DNA of 64,000 nucleotides from Limonium bicolor. Its lineage: Eukaryota; Streptophyta; Magnoliopsida; Caryophyllales; Plumbaginaceae. The stretch covers positions 310,001-374,000 of the forward strand of contig CM041779.1 of assembly GCA_023374045.1 (NCBI GenBank), given 5' to 3'. The notes below the pieces were generated by a model. That model saw only the letters and a program-made list of their open reading frames with translations. It did no database searches and was not told the DNA's origin. Of this stretch, positions 13,774-26,884 are shown piece after piece; within the stretch, counting starts at the first letter, position 1; every line of letters starts with the position of its first letter. A program made the position numbers and the translations under genes.

Positions 13774-15545
13774 TCACTTTACTACCTCTCTCCTCACCTC
13801 TTCATTCTCTCTTGTTCCCACCATTTTGAGTTGCTCTCTTCCCTTCTCCATTGACGTGAAGAGCAGCCCATGCTAGCTTCAACTTCCTTTGCACACATCT
13901 TGCTCATTTTAGCTCTAAAATAAAACAATTACATATTCCTTCTTAGTTAGCTCAAGCTCTTTCTTTCTATCTTTTCAAAACTTCAAGAGCTCCCATTTTG
14001 GTGCCAATCCAACCACCATTAGGGAGGAAACTCAAGCTTGGAGACTCCATTGGCTTCTCCATCTCTTAAGGTAAAGAAAGTGTAGAAAATCTAGGTTTCC
14101 ATCACTTTTTCTCATGACCGAAATACATGCTCATGAGGCTTCATTTTAATGCCTTGTTATAGCTTGTTTTATACTCCCAAAGGATGAGGAGGTCCTTCTT
14201 GCTTCATATCCAAGCTTGTCTGAGAAACCAAGGTAAAACAATCACCTTACTACCTTAAGCACATTTTTAACCTAGGGTTTGTTCCTTAGGGTTAATGTAT
14301 TATCTAGTACTCATTGGAGTCATTGGATATTGGTTAGAACATTGGCAAGGAGAGTTTAAGTGGTGACCGAGATTGAGCAAGGAAAAACCTAAGGAGGAAA
14401 GTTTTGAGCTTGTGAAAGAATAAGGTAAATTACTTACCTTAAGGTGTTTTTTATTGTTTGAGGGAATGGGATTTAGATTGTGATGACTTAGTGTAGAGAT
14501 TACATTGGAAAAAGGTGTTATAAAACCTAGGAGAAAGAAGAATGACTATACTTGTGAACTTGTGATTAAGGAGCCAATGAGAAAAGAGATAGTCAAACAA
14601 TGTTGAGATGAATTACAAGAAGCATTTTATTTCAATGGGAGCCTTGTTGTGTGTATTCGCAGGTTAAAGGCAAATATATGTGGAATTCAGTGGTTAAGAT
14701 TGTTGTCATTTAAGGGCCTAAGTGCCAAGCATTTAAGTTTATACACTATGTAATGATGTGGTGTAGTTTTGGTGTAAATTGTGTGTTAAGGTGTTGTGAT
14801 GAGAAGTTGAGTGATATTGGTTGTCTGATGGTGAAAAGCCAAGTTCTTGGGTGCAACAATATACTAGAGAACCCATGGCAAAATTTAGTGAAGAACTTAA
14901 GTGTTTAAGGTGTTCTAAGGAGATTTCATGACTAAGGAAGTACTAGGAAGTTCTAGAGGTTGTCTTGATGAAAAAGGGTGAGATTAAGGTGTTTAAATGA
15001 CTCATAAAGACTTAGGCATCACTATGAGGGATTTATATCAAAAGAATGTACTTGGGTATTTAGGACTTAGGTAAATGTTTGGTAAACAACTAGGAAGGAA
15101 ATAATGTGCTTATGGATGGAAGCATGAGCTATGAAGGAGCCTTAATAAATGCATAAAGAAGTTAGGAAACTTTAGTAAGTTTGATGTGAATGAGTGTGAA
15201 ACTTTGAGATGATTTAGGTAGAAACTAGAGTTTAGAATTTAAGGAAGCCTTGGAAAATGTAATAGGGATGTAAGTGGTGTATATGGTGGTCAAGTTTCTT
15301 AAGGAGGGAACTTTTGGCTAGTAGAAGTTCTAGGTGAAAGGGATGTTGAAATGTAGGAAAGAAATAAGTGTTCAGTGTAGTAGTTGTTGTAAGAATTGAG
15401 TAAAGTATTGGAATGATCTTTGGAGGTTGTTTTAATGAGTTTGGAGGATGGTTTAATGGTTTAAGGGTCTAAATGATGTTAGAACACATTAGGAGGCTTG
15501 GGGAAATTTGGAATTGAAAGAACAACTTAAGAGTAAGGTCTGTAT

Positions 15546-15805
15546 GGTCCGACCCAGGGTCCGACCAGTTCTGGGTCGGACGGACCTCTGTTAGGCCACC
15601 GTAAAGTTTTCTGGAATGGTCCGACCCAGTTGGTTGGGGGTCGGACGGTGGTCGAACGGAAGAGTTTTAAAAACGGGAGAATTTCTGGAATGGTCCGACC
15701 CAGTTGGTTTGGGTCGACATGGGTCGGACAAGTGGAGTTTTTTCAAACCCGAAAGTTACTGGAAGGGTCCGACCCAGTTGGTGGGTCGGACGGTGGGTCG
15801 GACGA
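15546..15805. repeat. GGTCCGACCC palindrome array in LTR A2
   Basis: Four units with GGTCCGACCCAG on one side and TGGGTCGGACGG on the other, each able to form a hairpin, spaced by about 60 bases of AT-rich sequence. It replaces the GTCCGAACTT array of A1 at the same relative position (about 1.5 kb from the LTR 3' end). Confidence 0.85.
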
Positions 15806-18490
15806 CCCTTAACACTTAAAAAAAAAGAAATCTTGAATTCTAATGATGAATTGGTAATAGGTATGCCTTTGGTAGGGTAGTAATGATTAGGACCCTAAGA
15901 ACTTAAGGGATTAAGTTAAGTTAAGTAAAAACCCTAATGTTTAAAGTTAAGTTTATAAGGTTATGTGGCAAGGATCTAAGAGGGTATCGAATGGGAATTT
16001 TTAAGGACTAGGTGAGTTAAGTAAGGTGCAAATAACTAATGGCCTAAAAATGAATCAACGTTTTAGGTTTGTGAGTTGGGACCCCGGAGAAGGTTAAACA
16101 AACGACAGACGACGGTGAACGGTACAATCTTTCTTGTGACCTGCTTGCTAACGAGGTGTCCCTCGGCTTATGTGCTATCTGTTTACTTGCTATGACTAAG
16201 ACAAGATAAAGCATGCAACCGGTTATATTTGTTCTCGTTGTGTAGTGTTTTTCTTTACACTAACCCCGAGACATGAGATTGTTACTAACCGAGTTTAGTA
16301 CTTACTGAGTTAACAATAAGAGTTAAGTATTGGTGATTGTTGGTTAATACCCGTTAAGGTTTAACTAACCCATGGTGTGTAAGATTTCTGCTAACTGGAA
16401 CTTGAGTGAGGAAACCCGGGACTGACTCCGGTCATGCATGCTAAGGGAAGGGGGACGGTATCTGAATCAGATCCGACCTCCACTTAAGGACTTGTCTTTG
16501 GACTTGTAGCCTAGGGCCGGTTGCCGGCTCAGCTACGCTGGACTCCCGTCCAGGGTAGGTGGCATTAAGATGGTGCGGTAGGATCACCTAAATCTTAGGT
16601 TTGAGATTAAGCTACAACTATTCCCTTCTAGGAACGGTTTGTATACTGAGATTAAGTTAAGGTTAAGATTGAGGTAAGATAAGGAACTGAGGTTATGGAA
16701 ATCAGGACTAAGGAGGGGGTTACTAACCCGTTTAATAAGGGAACGCTTGTGTCGTTCATTGTGTGTGAACTATGTGTGTTCATCTGTGGATTGTGTTTTT
16801 ATTGCACTTCATATCATGTTTGTGTACTTAATCAATTTCCATGCTATCGACAATTAGTCGTCGTAGCCCCGTTAGCTTGGGGGCCATGAGAGGGAGTACC
16901 AGCATTCGTGCTGACCCCCTTTGGGGGCTGTTTTTACGCTTGCAGGTAAGAGGCCCATGAAGTCGCACCACGAGAGTAGGAACGGTTAGACTTAGGATGG
17001 GTTGTTCATTTTGAGTACGGGTTGCGCTTGTGCACCCGTCTGTTTATATTGAAACTGATGTAAGTTTGTGATTATGGCTTAGTTACTTGTACTCGGTTGG
17101 TTGGTGGTATTTTGGTTGGTGGTGTTAGGTCGGTTGTTTATTTTGGATAAGTATTGTAATCGATTAGGCCGGTATGTTCTAATGATCAGACCGTGGCAAG
17201 GTCCAGGTGTTTGTTATTTCCGCTGCGACGAATTCGATTAAGTGTTCAGTTTTGCGATAACCACGTTTGGCTTTGGTTGGGGTGTTACACCCCGGGTCCT
17301 CATTACATCACATCACAAATGTCAGTGGGTGTCAAGTTAGGACAACCCGTATTTGTATTTTATTATGGACAGTCGTCCTGGTGGCACCATCGCTAGTGCA
17401 CTGCGGCCAAAGATATAGGATCTCGGGTCTTCCTCTTTGCCTAAAAGGCGTCATTTAGTTTAGGGCCAAAGGCCGAGTACCAATAATGGTACGAACTGAC
17501 CAACGATCTATGTAGGCTCGTGGCATCATTTGAGTCTAATCCCGATCCAGGAAAAATACTCAAGAGATCTCTCTGCGCAGCCAGTTAGTCCGAGACTAAC
17601 CTGGGCTTATTCTCCTCTACCAAAGTTCAATTATATGTTTAATTTGTTAGTCGAATACCGAAGGTGTAGTCTTAGGTTATAAAGAGTTCACTTATCACTT
17701 AGCCGCCCTAAGGGTCTTACGCATGCCTAGATGTCATCTAGGTCATATACATGTTAGTGTTGTGCCCTAGAGACCGACAATGTCGTCTCGTACCTAAGTA
17801 CTTAACTTAGATTATTACATACATAATGGTACAATTAGATAACTCCAATCACAACACTTAGAACGTATATGTACGTTTATATAAGTTGATCTATAGTCGA
17901 CGTAGTATTAGACCCGAAGGACGTTCGCACAGAATTAAATGTTGCAGGAATTTAAACAATTAAACATCACATAACATAATCACAATACATTCATACACAA
18001 ACATACATGCGTCACACACGTTAACCAATACACATATCTGAGCCCGAGGAATCCCTCAGGACATCTCAGATCAGACCCCTTTACATACCGTTCACCAAAG
18101 ACCTAGGTTGCGCAGTAGACCACTAGCTCGTCAAGCACCTTCGTCGGTGACTCGGTCTAAATATCAAACATAACATACGTCAATCCACATGTCCTATCTA
18201 AGCTCGGTAAATCCGAACAGCACAAGTAATCCCGACATTACTTCCCCGGATTTCAACTGTTATTTGTTAAGGTATCGTTATACGAACTCGTCAGTCGTAG
18301 TACGTATTAATTACCAACGCCCGGGTTCATTTTACATGAGTCGGTTATAAAAACGCCTTAGTTGTAGCGTATTCAAATATTAGGATTTATTCTTTTTATT
18401 CACGAGTATGTGAACATATATTCACCTTCATACTTAGGTATTAATTTAACCGTTCCGGTTAGGTGTACGAGTATACATTTATAGTATATA

Positions 18491-18510
18491 GTTGCATGTA
18501 TACATGCAAC
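18491..18510. repeat. Perfect 20-base palindrome in LTR D
   Basis: GTTGCATGTATACATGCAAC is its own reverse complement. A related copy (GTTGCATGTATGCATGCAC) lies at about 18797. Both are in the AT-rich expansion of LTR D that smaller relatives lack. Confidence 0.8.
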
Positions 18511-19539
18511 GTTAATTCGCATCGCATTTTATGCTCGTACACTATGTTGTTTGGCATTATTATTTAACCATTTAATATTGTACCATATATTATACATCAC
18601 ATAATTCATCTTAATAAACTATACTCTGATTTGTAATTATATGACTTATAGTATATATTCATACTAATGTCATTACACTTATCATTTATTATTTCATGAC
18701 ATTAAAACCATATTGTATACACTTATATATATTCGGTTTTTACATATATATATTTATATATGTTGTTTTTATTTGATTTAGTCATATAATATATAGTTGC
18801 ATGTATGCATGCACTATATTATATAGTTCAACTATACCATATAATCCAATATGTATATATCTTTAATATATGCTTACAGATTACATATATATACACTTAT
18901 ATACTTATATTTCATGAATTATACACTTATATTATATGTCACATTGTTATCATCTTATGTAAGATGATTATTTTCATTTGTTGCATTACATTATGCAATT
19001 TATATTAAGAACTTTATCTTAATATTACGTAACATTTCATGACATGTATTATAATTTCCTAAGGTTTATTTAAACACTAACCTTAGTTTATAAATTCTAT
19101 TTCTCCATTAATTGTCACATTATTTCATGTGAATATTATTAATGACAATTGTTTCATTTAATCACATTAATACTATATAATATCTATAGTTTTATATCAT
19201 TGTAATCCATAGTTTAAAAACTTCATTTCTTGCATGTTATACATGCGGTTTTAGTATATAGTTTTATAAACTATGTTTTGACCACATAAAATCATACAAT
19301 GTTACACTTATATCTTATACCATATGATATGATATTTTATATCTCATTTAACATTATAATATATAGTTTTTAAACCATAATTATTTGCCGCAAGGCATAC
19401 ATATTATAAATACGATTTTCATCTATTCCCCACATTTTCCCATTATTACAATATAACCACATATTTATCATAATGTTATACATATTATATGCTATAACAT
19501 TCTGGCTTAGTAATAAACATAACATATAGTTTTATTAAT

Positions 19540-20300
19540 AACTATATATATATATAATATTTCCGAATGGCACATGTTTGTATACTTCATTTTCTTCATA
19601 CTATATATTTTTCATTTATTACAATTTCACCACACATATTATATAATGTAACATATGCTTTATTATCTATCATTTCAACTTTATAATTTGTATAACCTAT
19701 GGTTATATTTCCCCAAAATTACGAACAGCCCCTAGGGCTTTTTCTTAATTGTTTTCCAACACATTAAAACTTCTTATAATTACATTCTCACCTCATATTT
19801 TATAAGATGTCATATACACTATATATTATATCATTTAAAGCTTTATTGTAGGTATAACATATGGTTTATTATTTTCGGAAATTACAATCAGACCATAGGT
19901 CTGTTTTGAATTTTATTTTCCAACACACTATTTCCTTATAATTACTATCTTGCCACATATATTTTATAATGCTATACATACTATATATTATAACATTTTA
20001 TTCCATGAATTCATTATAACATATAGTTTTTATTTTTGCAAATACCGAACAGGCCGTTAGGCTGTTTGTTTATTTTTTTTTCCAGCTGCACAAGTTTCCT
20101 TATTTACATATTTACCACATATATTATCATAAGCTACATATAGGTTATAATACATAGTATTGATGTTTATAATTATTTGTATAACCTATGGTTTGTGTTA
20201 TAATATTTGCGAACAGGCCAAGGACTATTTTAAAATTCCTTTTTTGCCCCTAACTTCCCTTATTTGCACATTTACCCTACTTTATACTATATACTTTCTA
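19540..20300. repeat. Degenerate tandem block array in LTR D
   Basis: Several similar blocks of very roughly 150-180 bases, each containing an 'accacatatattataatg' type stretch, an 'atatagttttat' type stretch, and a short palindrome after 'cgaacag' or similar (CCCCTAGGG near 19730, CAGACCATAGGTCTG near 19889, AGGCCGTTAGGCT near 20050). LTR B carries the last blocks of the same series (3850-4260). It may be this subfamily's counterpart of the GTCCG arrays. Confidence 0.5.
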
Positions 20301-23077
20301 TATGTCACAAAACTATATATTATACACTTTTATCAATATAGTCATTTATATAGCTCCAAAAATTCCCAAACTTTATAATTAAGATAGGAACTATTGTATT
20401 AACGATCCCAACCCCTTATCTTTGGTAATTTGCGCTTGCACCCCTATAGTTTTATAAATGTGTTAATTAATTCATGATTTTAATATAAGGTCACAATTTA
20501 ATCACTTATGCAATTAATTTTGGTCAAGGCACCTTATATGGTCAAGGTTGACCCATTCACTACCGGTTTGACCAAGAGTTTCTTTATTTATGGTTTTGCC
20601 CCAAAATTTCCAAGAATTACATTTTGACCCCAATTTTTGCAAAACTTTATAAAATTTATTTAATGACCTTTAACGTATAGTTTTCGGCCATATTTAATAT
20701 TCAGCCTCCAAAATTCATTACAGTTACAAACTAACCCCAACTCTTATTCGGTAATATTAATCTTTATGTAAATTCATTTTAAACTTAATATAACATAAAA
20801 TTAAATGGCCTAAAGTATGGCCTTATTACAACATTTATCATATAATAAATGTTACACATAAATGTCATAAAAATACTATATTATTATGGCTTACTATATA
20901 GTTTTCTCCTAAGGTTTTCTAAAATCATTTAATTAATTCCTATGTCATTGTATGTCATCTAAACCTTATATTACCAACTAAAAATGGCATAAGACAATAT
21001 ATTACATAGTTTGAGCATTTTAATGCCCATTAACTCACGACTTTTATTTTTAAATAACCAAATGACATAAAAACTAAATATTAAGTAGGTTTAGCATAAT
21101 TACATAGTTTTCAAGGAAATAAAACCCGCCAAAGTCTTCCAAATACTCACGGCTGGGTTATAAAAATCCTTAAGTTGGCTTCCAAGCATAACTATCATAT
21201 AAACTTAGTAATATAGCATTAGTTAGTAGGTTTTTCCTTACTTTGCTAGATTTTCCTTTCAAGCTTGACTTCCACAATTTTGTGCAGAATTTTCCAAAGG
21301 TTGTACAACCTTGCGCCAGCATTTTATGCAAGAAAACAACCTTGTATTAGCCTTATGATATAAGGGTCTTTAAAGCTAGTTTAAGCTTAGTAAAAAGGAT
21401 GACATTTACCTTAATATCATAGCCTTTGGAAGGGCTGTTACCGCCTACATTTTGGAGGTAATATAAATTGTTAAAACACCCTCTTAATCATAGCATATAA
21501 CCGGTAGAACAAGGAAGAGACAAAGCCATCTTTTACCTTGTTTAAATTGCCGATTTTGGTATGTTTGGGCATGAATCTTGCTAGGCCTTAAGGGTATTGA
21601 TATATGGACTGAAAGAACATGTAAAAGACATGGAAATGAGTTGTGGAAATAAGGAATTTAGAACCGGAAATGGGGAAGAAGACTAAGGGGGCTTAATGCA
21701 TAATTTTTACCTTAGAAATGAGTTAGGCTTTGGTTCTTCCTCCTCTTGCTTTTCCAGCCGTGTAAACTTTCAGTAACAAATCAAGCTGGGTTGAAGGATG
21801 GAAATCGGCATTAATTGACAGTAATGGAATGAGGAGAAAATTATGAAGAGAATGAGCACAAAAGTGCACCAAGAGCTTACCTATAGATCATGGAGTTGGT
21901 CCTTGAAGTGGGGCTGGCTCACGGTAATGGAAGCAGCAAAAAGGGAGGGTTTGGAGCTGCTGGTTTCGGCTGAGAGAAGGAAATGAGGGAAAGAAAGAAA
22001 AGATGGGTTTATAAGGGATAATGTCATAAAAGGGGTATAGTAATAGATGAGTCACACTTAGATATTTTATAGGTTTCCTACTAATGAAGGAAAGCTCTAT
22101 GATCTGCCGTAAGAAGGTGCCAAGGTGGAAAAATGAGTAAGTTTGTTTTAGTTAGTTAAATAAGGTGCTTATCTTTAGTTTTAAAAGAAACTTGATGAGT
22201 CATGTTTACCTGTTTGGAGACGGCCACATGCTAAGGGAAGAGCCTTAATTAAATTGCAATGGGTGGCTAAGGTCAAGGAAGAAAAGGTGAACTTGACTTG
22301 TTAAGGTAATAAAGTAAAAAAAATGTTACTTTATATTATAGGTGGTTATGAGCCATATTATATATAAGTATGGTCGGTTACAAGATGAGAGAAAAGCATT
22401 AAGTTGGCGGCAAGGAATATCCAAGGTCAAAAAATTAACATTTATCATGAATGTAATTAAGTACTTAAATGTTATAAAAGTACTATTCATAATCAAGGCA
22501 CATATTTTTGATTTTTTTGAAAAACTTTGAATTAGACATTCTAATGTGGTAAATTATGTCACATTAGTATATTTAAGGGTATTCAAGACCCTAAAGTCAA
22601 ACAAAACTCATTTTGAAGACCATCTCACAAAAATGTGCTTTAAGGAAGCTTAGTGCACATTTTGTGTTAAAACTTGTTTTTGAGCTTGGTTTTCTTTGGT
22701 AATTGATTAATTACATCAATTACATGATTACTAAACTTAGGAATTTGATTTGGAATCAAACAGAGGTCACAAGACCTTTAAAGCTTCTTAGAGCACATTT
22801 TTGTCCTAAGTAACTTTTAAGCATGTTAATGCTTTTTATTTGTGTTGGAGTGTCTTACAATAATGTTATTACGTTAATTAATGTGTTATAATGCTTAGGA
22901 CAAAATTTTAGGTCCTAAGGAGTTCATTTGGGTATATATTTACCCTAAACGGTCAAAAGGTGCACTAATTGCTTTATGTTGACCATTGTTGTTTTTAAAT
23001 TGATTTTAAGGCTTGTTTAGGCCTTAATTTAATTGATTAAATGTTTAATCAATGTTTAATTATTTAGGGGTATTTCA

Positions 23078-26000
23078 GTCTACCCCCTTTAAAAAGACTT
23101 CGGCCCGAAGTCGTCTTTCTTAAATAGGTATGTACTATATATCTACCCATGATTCCCATAATGTACATCTATGTGATGTAGCATTCACGCATATAGTGTT
23201 GTGCTCATATTGCACATAGCCCTCAAGTGTGGCATTAATTCAAATATAAATGGACATATGTGATCCATCAACACCATCGTTTCCTATCAGTTCTAACCAT
23301 CTTGACAACCTCCCCGAGGTGTCCATAACATTCAACATTCACCATTCCATCTCTATTATTCAATCAGTATTTATATGTTCGGTATCTAAGCGATACAACA
23401 TAAACTGAATTCATAAGAGAGTATACACATATACATCATCCAACAAGTTCATACATATATACACAACTGAGTATCTCAAAGGATACTTACATACTTGTAC
23501 ACAAACATACACAGGTGCGCAATGCGCATACAAACAACCGACAAAACAACGTATTCCCCGCATACAAAAACACAAAAAACTAGTGCACATCCAAGAGGCT
23601 CTACCCCCCCCCCCCCCCCCTTAAAAAGGGTTACGCCCCCGTACCCCACAAGTATACAACAGCCGCTAACCAAAGAGCGTTGGATACTTGGGTCTTATGG
23701 AATTCTCATATTGAGAGAGGGGTCGATCTTAGGTGTTCGATTCTAAAAGAGGTTATGAGAAAGGTGAGGCGCGTACATTTCCAGCCAAAGGCATAGAGTA
23801 CTTGGTGCGCTGTCTCAACCATGTTCTATTAGGCCCACTCGCTCCGTATTGGGGTGCAGACCCATAGACATGGGGCTAATACGCCCTTCGTTCTATTGTT
23901 ACCTTATATGGTTTATTGGCAGCAGTTTATTGCTGACGTCATTCAATTATGACGGTGTCGTTCACGGTCTTTGTAACTGGATACAGAGGTATCTCAGTCG
24001 GTGCGGTAACATTAGTTGTATCTACACATGACTGGATGGAAATCGTATTAGGAATATCTCTTAGGATATTGTTATCATCACTCTTTGATATTGTGTTGAG
24101 ATGAAGTATGATATTAATTGTCATTAGTATTCAGTGTCGTTTTGCACTAGTTGTAACAATTTCTTTAAGACATATGGTTAATAATGCACGAGGATGATTC
24201 TTGTAATCCCGTGTCTCCCGGTTATTTGTTCTGGTGTAAAGTATTTAATTGAAATATTTGTTATGTACTTCTCATTGATGTATATTGTGCTTCCTGTGTG
24301 TCGGTTTTGCAACACTTATTGTGTGGTTCGTCCCATTTATTAGGGGAAACCCATTGTTATAGTCACATTTGTGTCCTGCACTGTTTGACATCCCATGTGG
24401 GTATGTTCTCGGCAGTTGAGGTATTTCCTCAGTTATATTTTATATCTTGTATTCACACGCCTTTCATAAGGAATATCATTGTCTATTTGTGAGTTCATAT
24501 TTAAGTTATGGTTTGAACTCAGTATTTATCTAGGAATGGGTCCTTTAACTGTCCAGGCTGTTGCTTAGCCTTTCTTGCATTTTATTTTTCATCACTGTTT
24601 TCTGTGCGAGCTTTGCTCGTCTGTGTTTGGGAAAGTATTAATTCACATAGTAGGTTGTAATGGTCGCTTCCGCACGCACCATCTTTCAGTCAATTAGACG
24701 GTTGTATATTTTTTGTGGTATTTGTTTTAAAGTTCAGGGCAATAATCCGCTAGTGTACTACCTTTGCCTTTACTGTATATTAGACAATAATATACTTGTG
24801 TTCAACCTCTTGTCGGTTAAGAACGTACCGCTGTCCTTAATTTGGACATACATAATTATCATACCATTTAGTGGTATTAAATATATTTGTATTTGGAGAG
24901 TAACTCTCTTTACCCCGTTTACGGGTAATGATTATAATGATTAAATGGTTGTTTCAGAGTATTGCATATTGTTGATTTAAACGGCTATTGAGCATTTTTA
25001 GGTATTATTTTCTCATTCGCCCATTTATTGGGTCTTCTTGCTTGTCATTTAATTTAATATCAATTTTCTCCACTGTCGGGAGGTTTTCCTTTTTGAGTCA
25101 CTGTATGTTAGCCTTTCCCTTGCAGAGTTATGGCTTGGTCACATTATATTCAAGGTTATTGGTTCCATTGGCTTCGTTAGTTTAACTGGAGTTCTATTCG
25201 TTAATTTATTCTAGGTGGTTATTTATACTGGTCTAGTTTTAGATTTCTGACCTTAGTGTAGAGTTGACTATCTCTTGTGTTCCTTTCACCACTTATCTAC
25301 GTGTATGGGGTACTGTACTGATACATTACTACTTACTCGACTAACTCATGAATGAGTCTGTCGAGTCCACAAGCTCACATGGAGTGTGGTCGTCCCATAA
25401 CTCGTTTATAGACTCGTAGCGTCCGTCACACGTTCGTGAGGTATTCAGTTGTCAATTTCCTTTCCTATTAGTATTGGGGGTGTCCCAAGAGAACGTTACC
25501 TGGGTTTCCTGCCCAATGGATATGGGTTCATGTATTTGTATCGGCAGATGATCGTTATTATTATCCTAATGGTAAGGTTCGCACTGTAGTAGTAGGAGAT
25601 GGTTTTTCTTTCATTGTTGTTGAGTAAATTGATGATAACGGTTTGTTTATTTCTTTAAGAGAATCCATAAGTTCTTACATCTGTAAGTTGTTGTTATTTA
25701 TTGATTAGAGACTTCTTTATTGTAGTTACCCATGTACTGGGCGCAGTTGTTGTTAATTAGATTCATGTGCGCTGGTTGGCTCCTATTGATTAATTAGCAC
25801 GTTATTTGTGTTGCTTACGGTATGTACTGTAGCTCTCTCACTTCATTATATTTTCTGGATCAAATCATTTAACGTAGTACCAGACTCCATTTTATGGAAG
25901 TCCTTCTAGTAAGTGTTTCCAACAGTTTTTGTTGGTCGTTATCTTAATTTAGACATTGTCATCTTAGTAATATACCTCAAAAGGTAATTGGAGGCGGTGT

Positions 26001-26280
26001 TCCTGCCCTCCTAGGCTTACGCCCTTTTACTACTACATGAAGTACTTACGCTATTTAGAGTTTAGTTTAGGTGTTTTGTATCATTGGTTACACTGGGATA
26101 TTTGTATTATTGTTTAGGCGATGTGTCGTTGTTTAATTCATATATTCATCATCACAGACAGTCATACTAATAGTAGACGACGTGCCTTTTTACATAAACA
26201 CATAATTATTAGTTTTTTTTTACATGGTGGGACGCCAATGGTGGTAGCCACTCTTTTACTTGGAACTTGTCTAATGATCA
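23078..26280 (-). mobile_element. Internal region of element D (non-coding, LARD-like)
   Basis: It begins with a polypurine-tract complement (GTCTACCCCCTTTAAAAAG) right after LTR D. No gag, protease, reverse transcriptase or integrase frame is visible on either strand. Blocks match the internal region of element H at matching positions: about 25317-25450 resembles 54060-54170 (shared 'actaactca', 'cccacaagctc' type words). The short frames (23495-25185) have no domain and are not conserved. The region is cut at 26281 by the CACTA transposon, and its remainder is beyond the right edge of the window. Confidence 0.6.
23604..23620. repeat. Run of 17 C in the second polypurine-like motif
   Basis: CTA followed by 17 C and then TTAAAAAGG. 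At the equivalent position E (about 41113), F (about 38058) and H (about 51824) have only 6 C. The run therefore looks like an expansion of the conserved motif, or an assembly error in a homopolymer. Confidence 0.85.
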
Positions 26281-26294
26281 CACTAGTGCAGAAA
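26281..26294 (+). repeat. CACTA terminal inverted repeat
   Basis: CACTAGTGCAGAAA; the CACTA pentamer and following GTGCAGAAA fit the ends of plant En/Spm-like elements. The partner (ending TAGTG) is not in the window. Confidence 0.8.
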
Positions 26295-26305
26295 ATGTTT
26301 TTAAC

Positions 26306-26606
26306 CACGGTTATTTTGCCTATATACCACGGTTTGAAACCGTGGTTAATACGCGCGTCGTATATTCGAAAATGACTATAAACCACGGTTTAAAACTGTC
26401 GTTTAAAAGCGAGATTATAAACCACGGTTGTTCTACGACCGTCGTTTAAAGCCGTTTCTGTCGCAGGATCAGACCGATTTTATACCAAGGTTTGGCTTTA
26501 TAACCGTGGTATATAACGCTTTTATACGACGGTTCGGATATATAACCGTGGTATATAACGCTTTTATACGACGGTTTTCTAATAAACCGTGGTTTAAAAC
26601 GTCGTC
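26306..26606. repeat. Subterminal repeats of the CACTA element
   Basis: About ten copies, in both orientations, of a 12-16 base unit built on TATAAACCACGGTTT and its complement AAACCGTGGTTTA, plus variants with ACGACGGTT. Such arrays are the binding sites of the TnpA-type protein in the family. Overlapping short frames here on both strands are produced by the repeat. Confidence 0.85.
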
Positions 26607-26884
26607 CCATTGAGCCTCTACCATGTGTTTTCCAACACAACCCAATTTACAATCACATATACAACCTGTACAGGGCATCCAACTGGTATTGCCCTTTGGT
26701 AACCAACCACACTATATATGACCATAAACCAAGTAGCCAATTTGAATTGCAACATCGAAAACGAATTACAAACAAACCCATTCAAAGTTTCAAAAATAAG
26801 AGAGAGTTGAACTTTACAAACTTTGAGAGTCTACGTTGCTTCAGCACAAACAAAAGTGTATGTCTAACTACACTTGGATAAGAT

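Larger units (their letters stand above)
13134..17289 (+). mobile_element. Solo LTR A2 (4.16 kb) with perfect target duplication
   Basis: A complete plus-oriented LTR, TGAAATACCCCAAAC at 13134 to GGGGTGTTACA at 17289. The five bases before (13129-13133) and after (17290-17294) are both CCCCG, a perfect target-site duplication. It is inserted in LTR D. It belongs to the same subfamily as A1, E and F. No internal region exists, so it is a solo LTR. The small frames at 15616-15819 come from its palindrome array. Confidence 0.92.
8189..23077 (-). mobile_element. LTR D, about 6.3 kb, interrupted by solo LTRs C and A2
   Basis: It starts TGTAACACCCC at 8189 and ends GGGGTATTTCA at 23077. The pieces are 8189-8576, about 12959-13133 and about 17290-23077, counting each duplicated target site once. 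It is followed at 23078 by a polypurine-tract complement (GTCTACCCCCTTT), so this is the 3' LTR of a minus-strand element whose other LTR is outside the window. About 6.3 kb is very long for a plant LTR. The large excess over the 4.2-4.5 kb relatives lies in an AT-rich stretch with tandem blocks at about 18.4-20.3 kb. The base pairs before it are TAGTG; the matching duplication is not in view. Confidence 0.75.
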
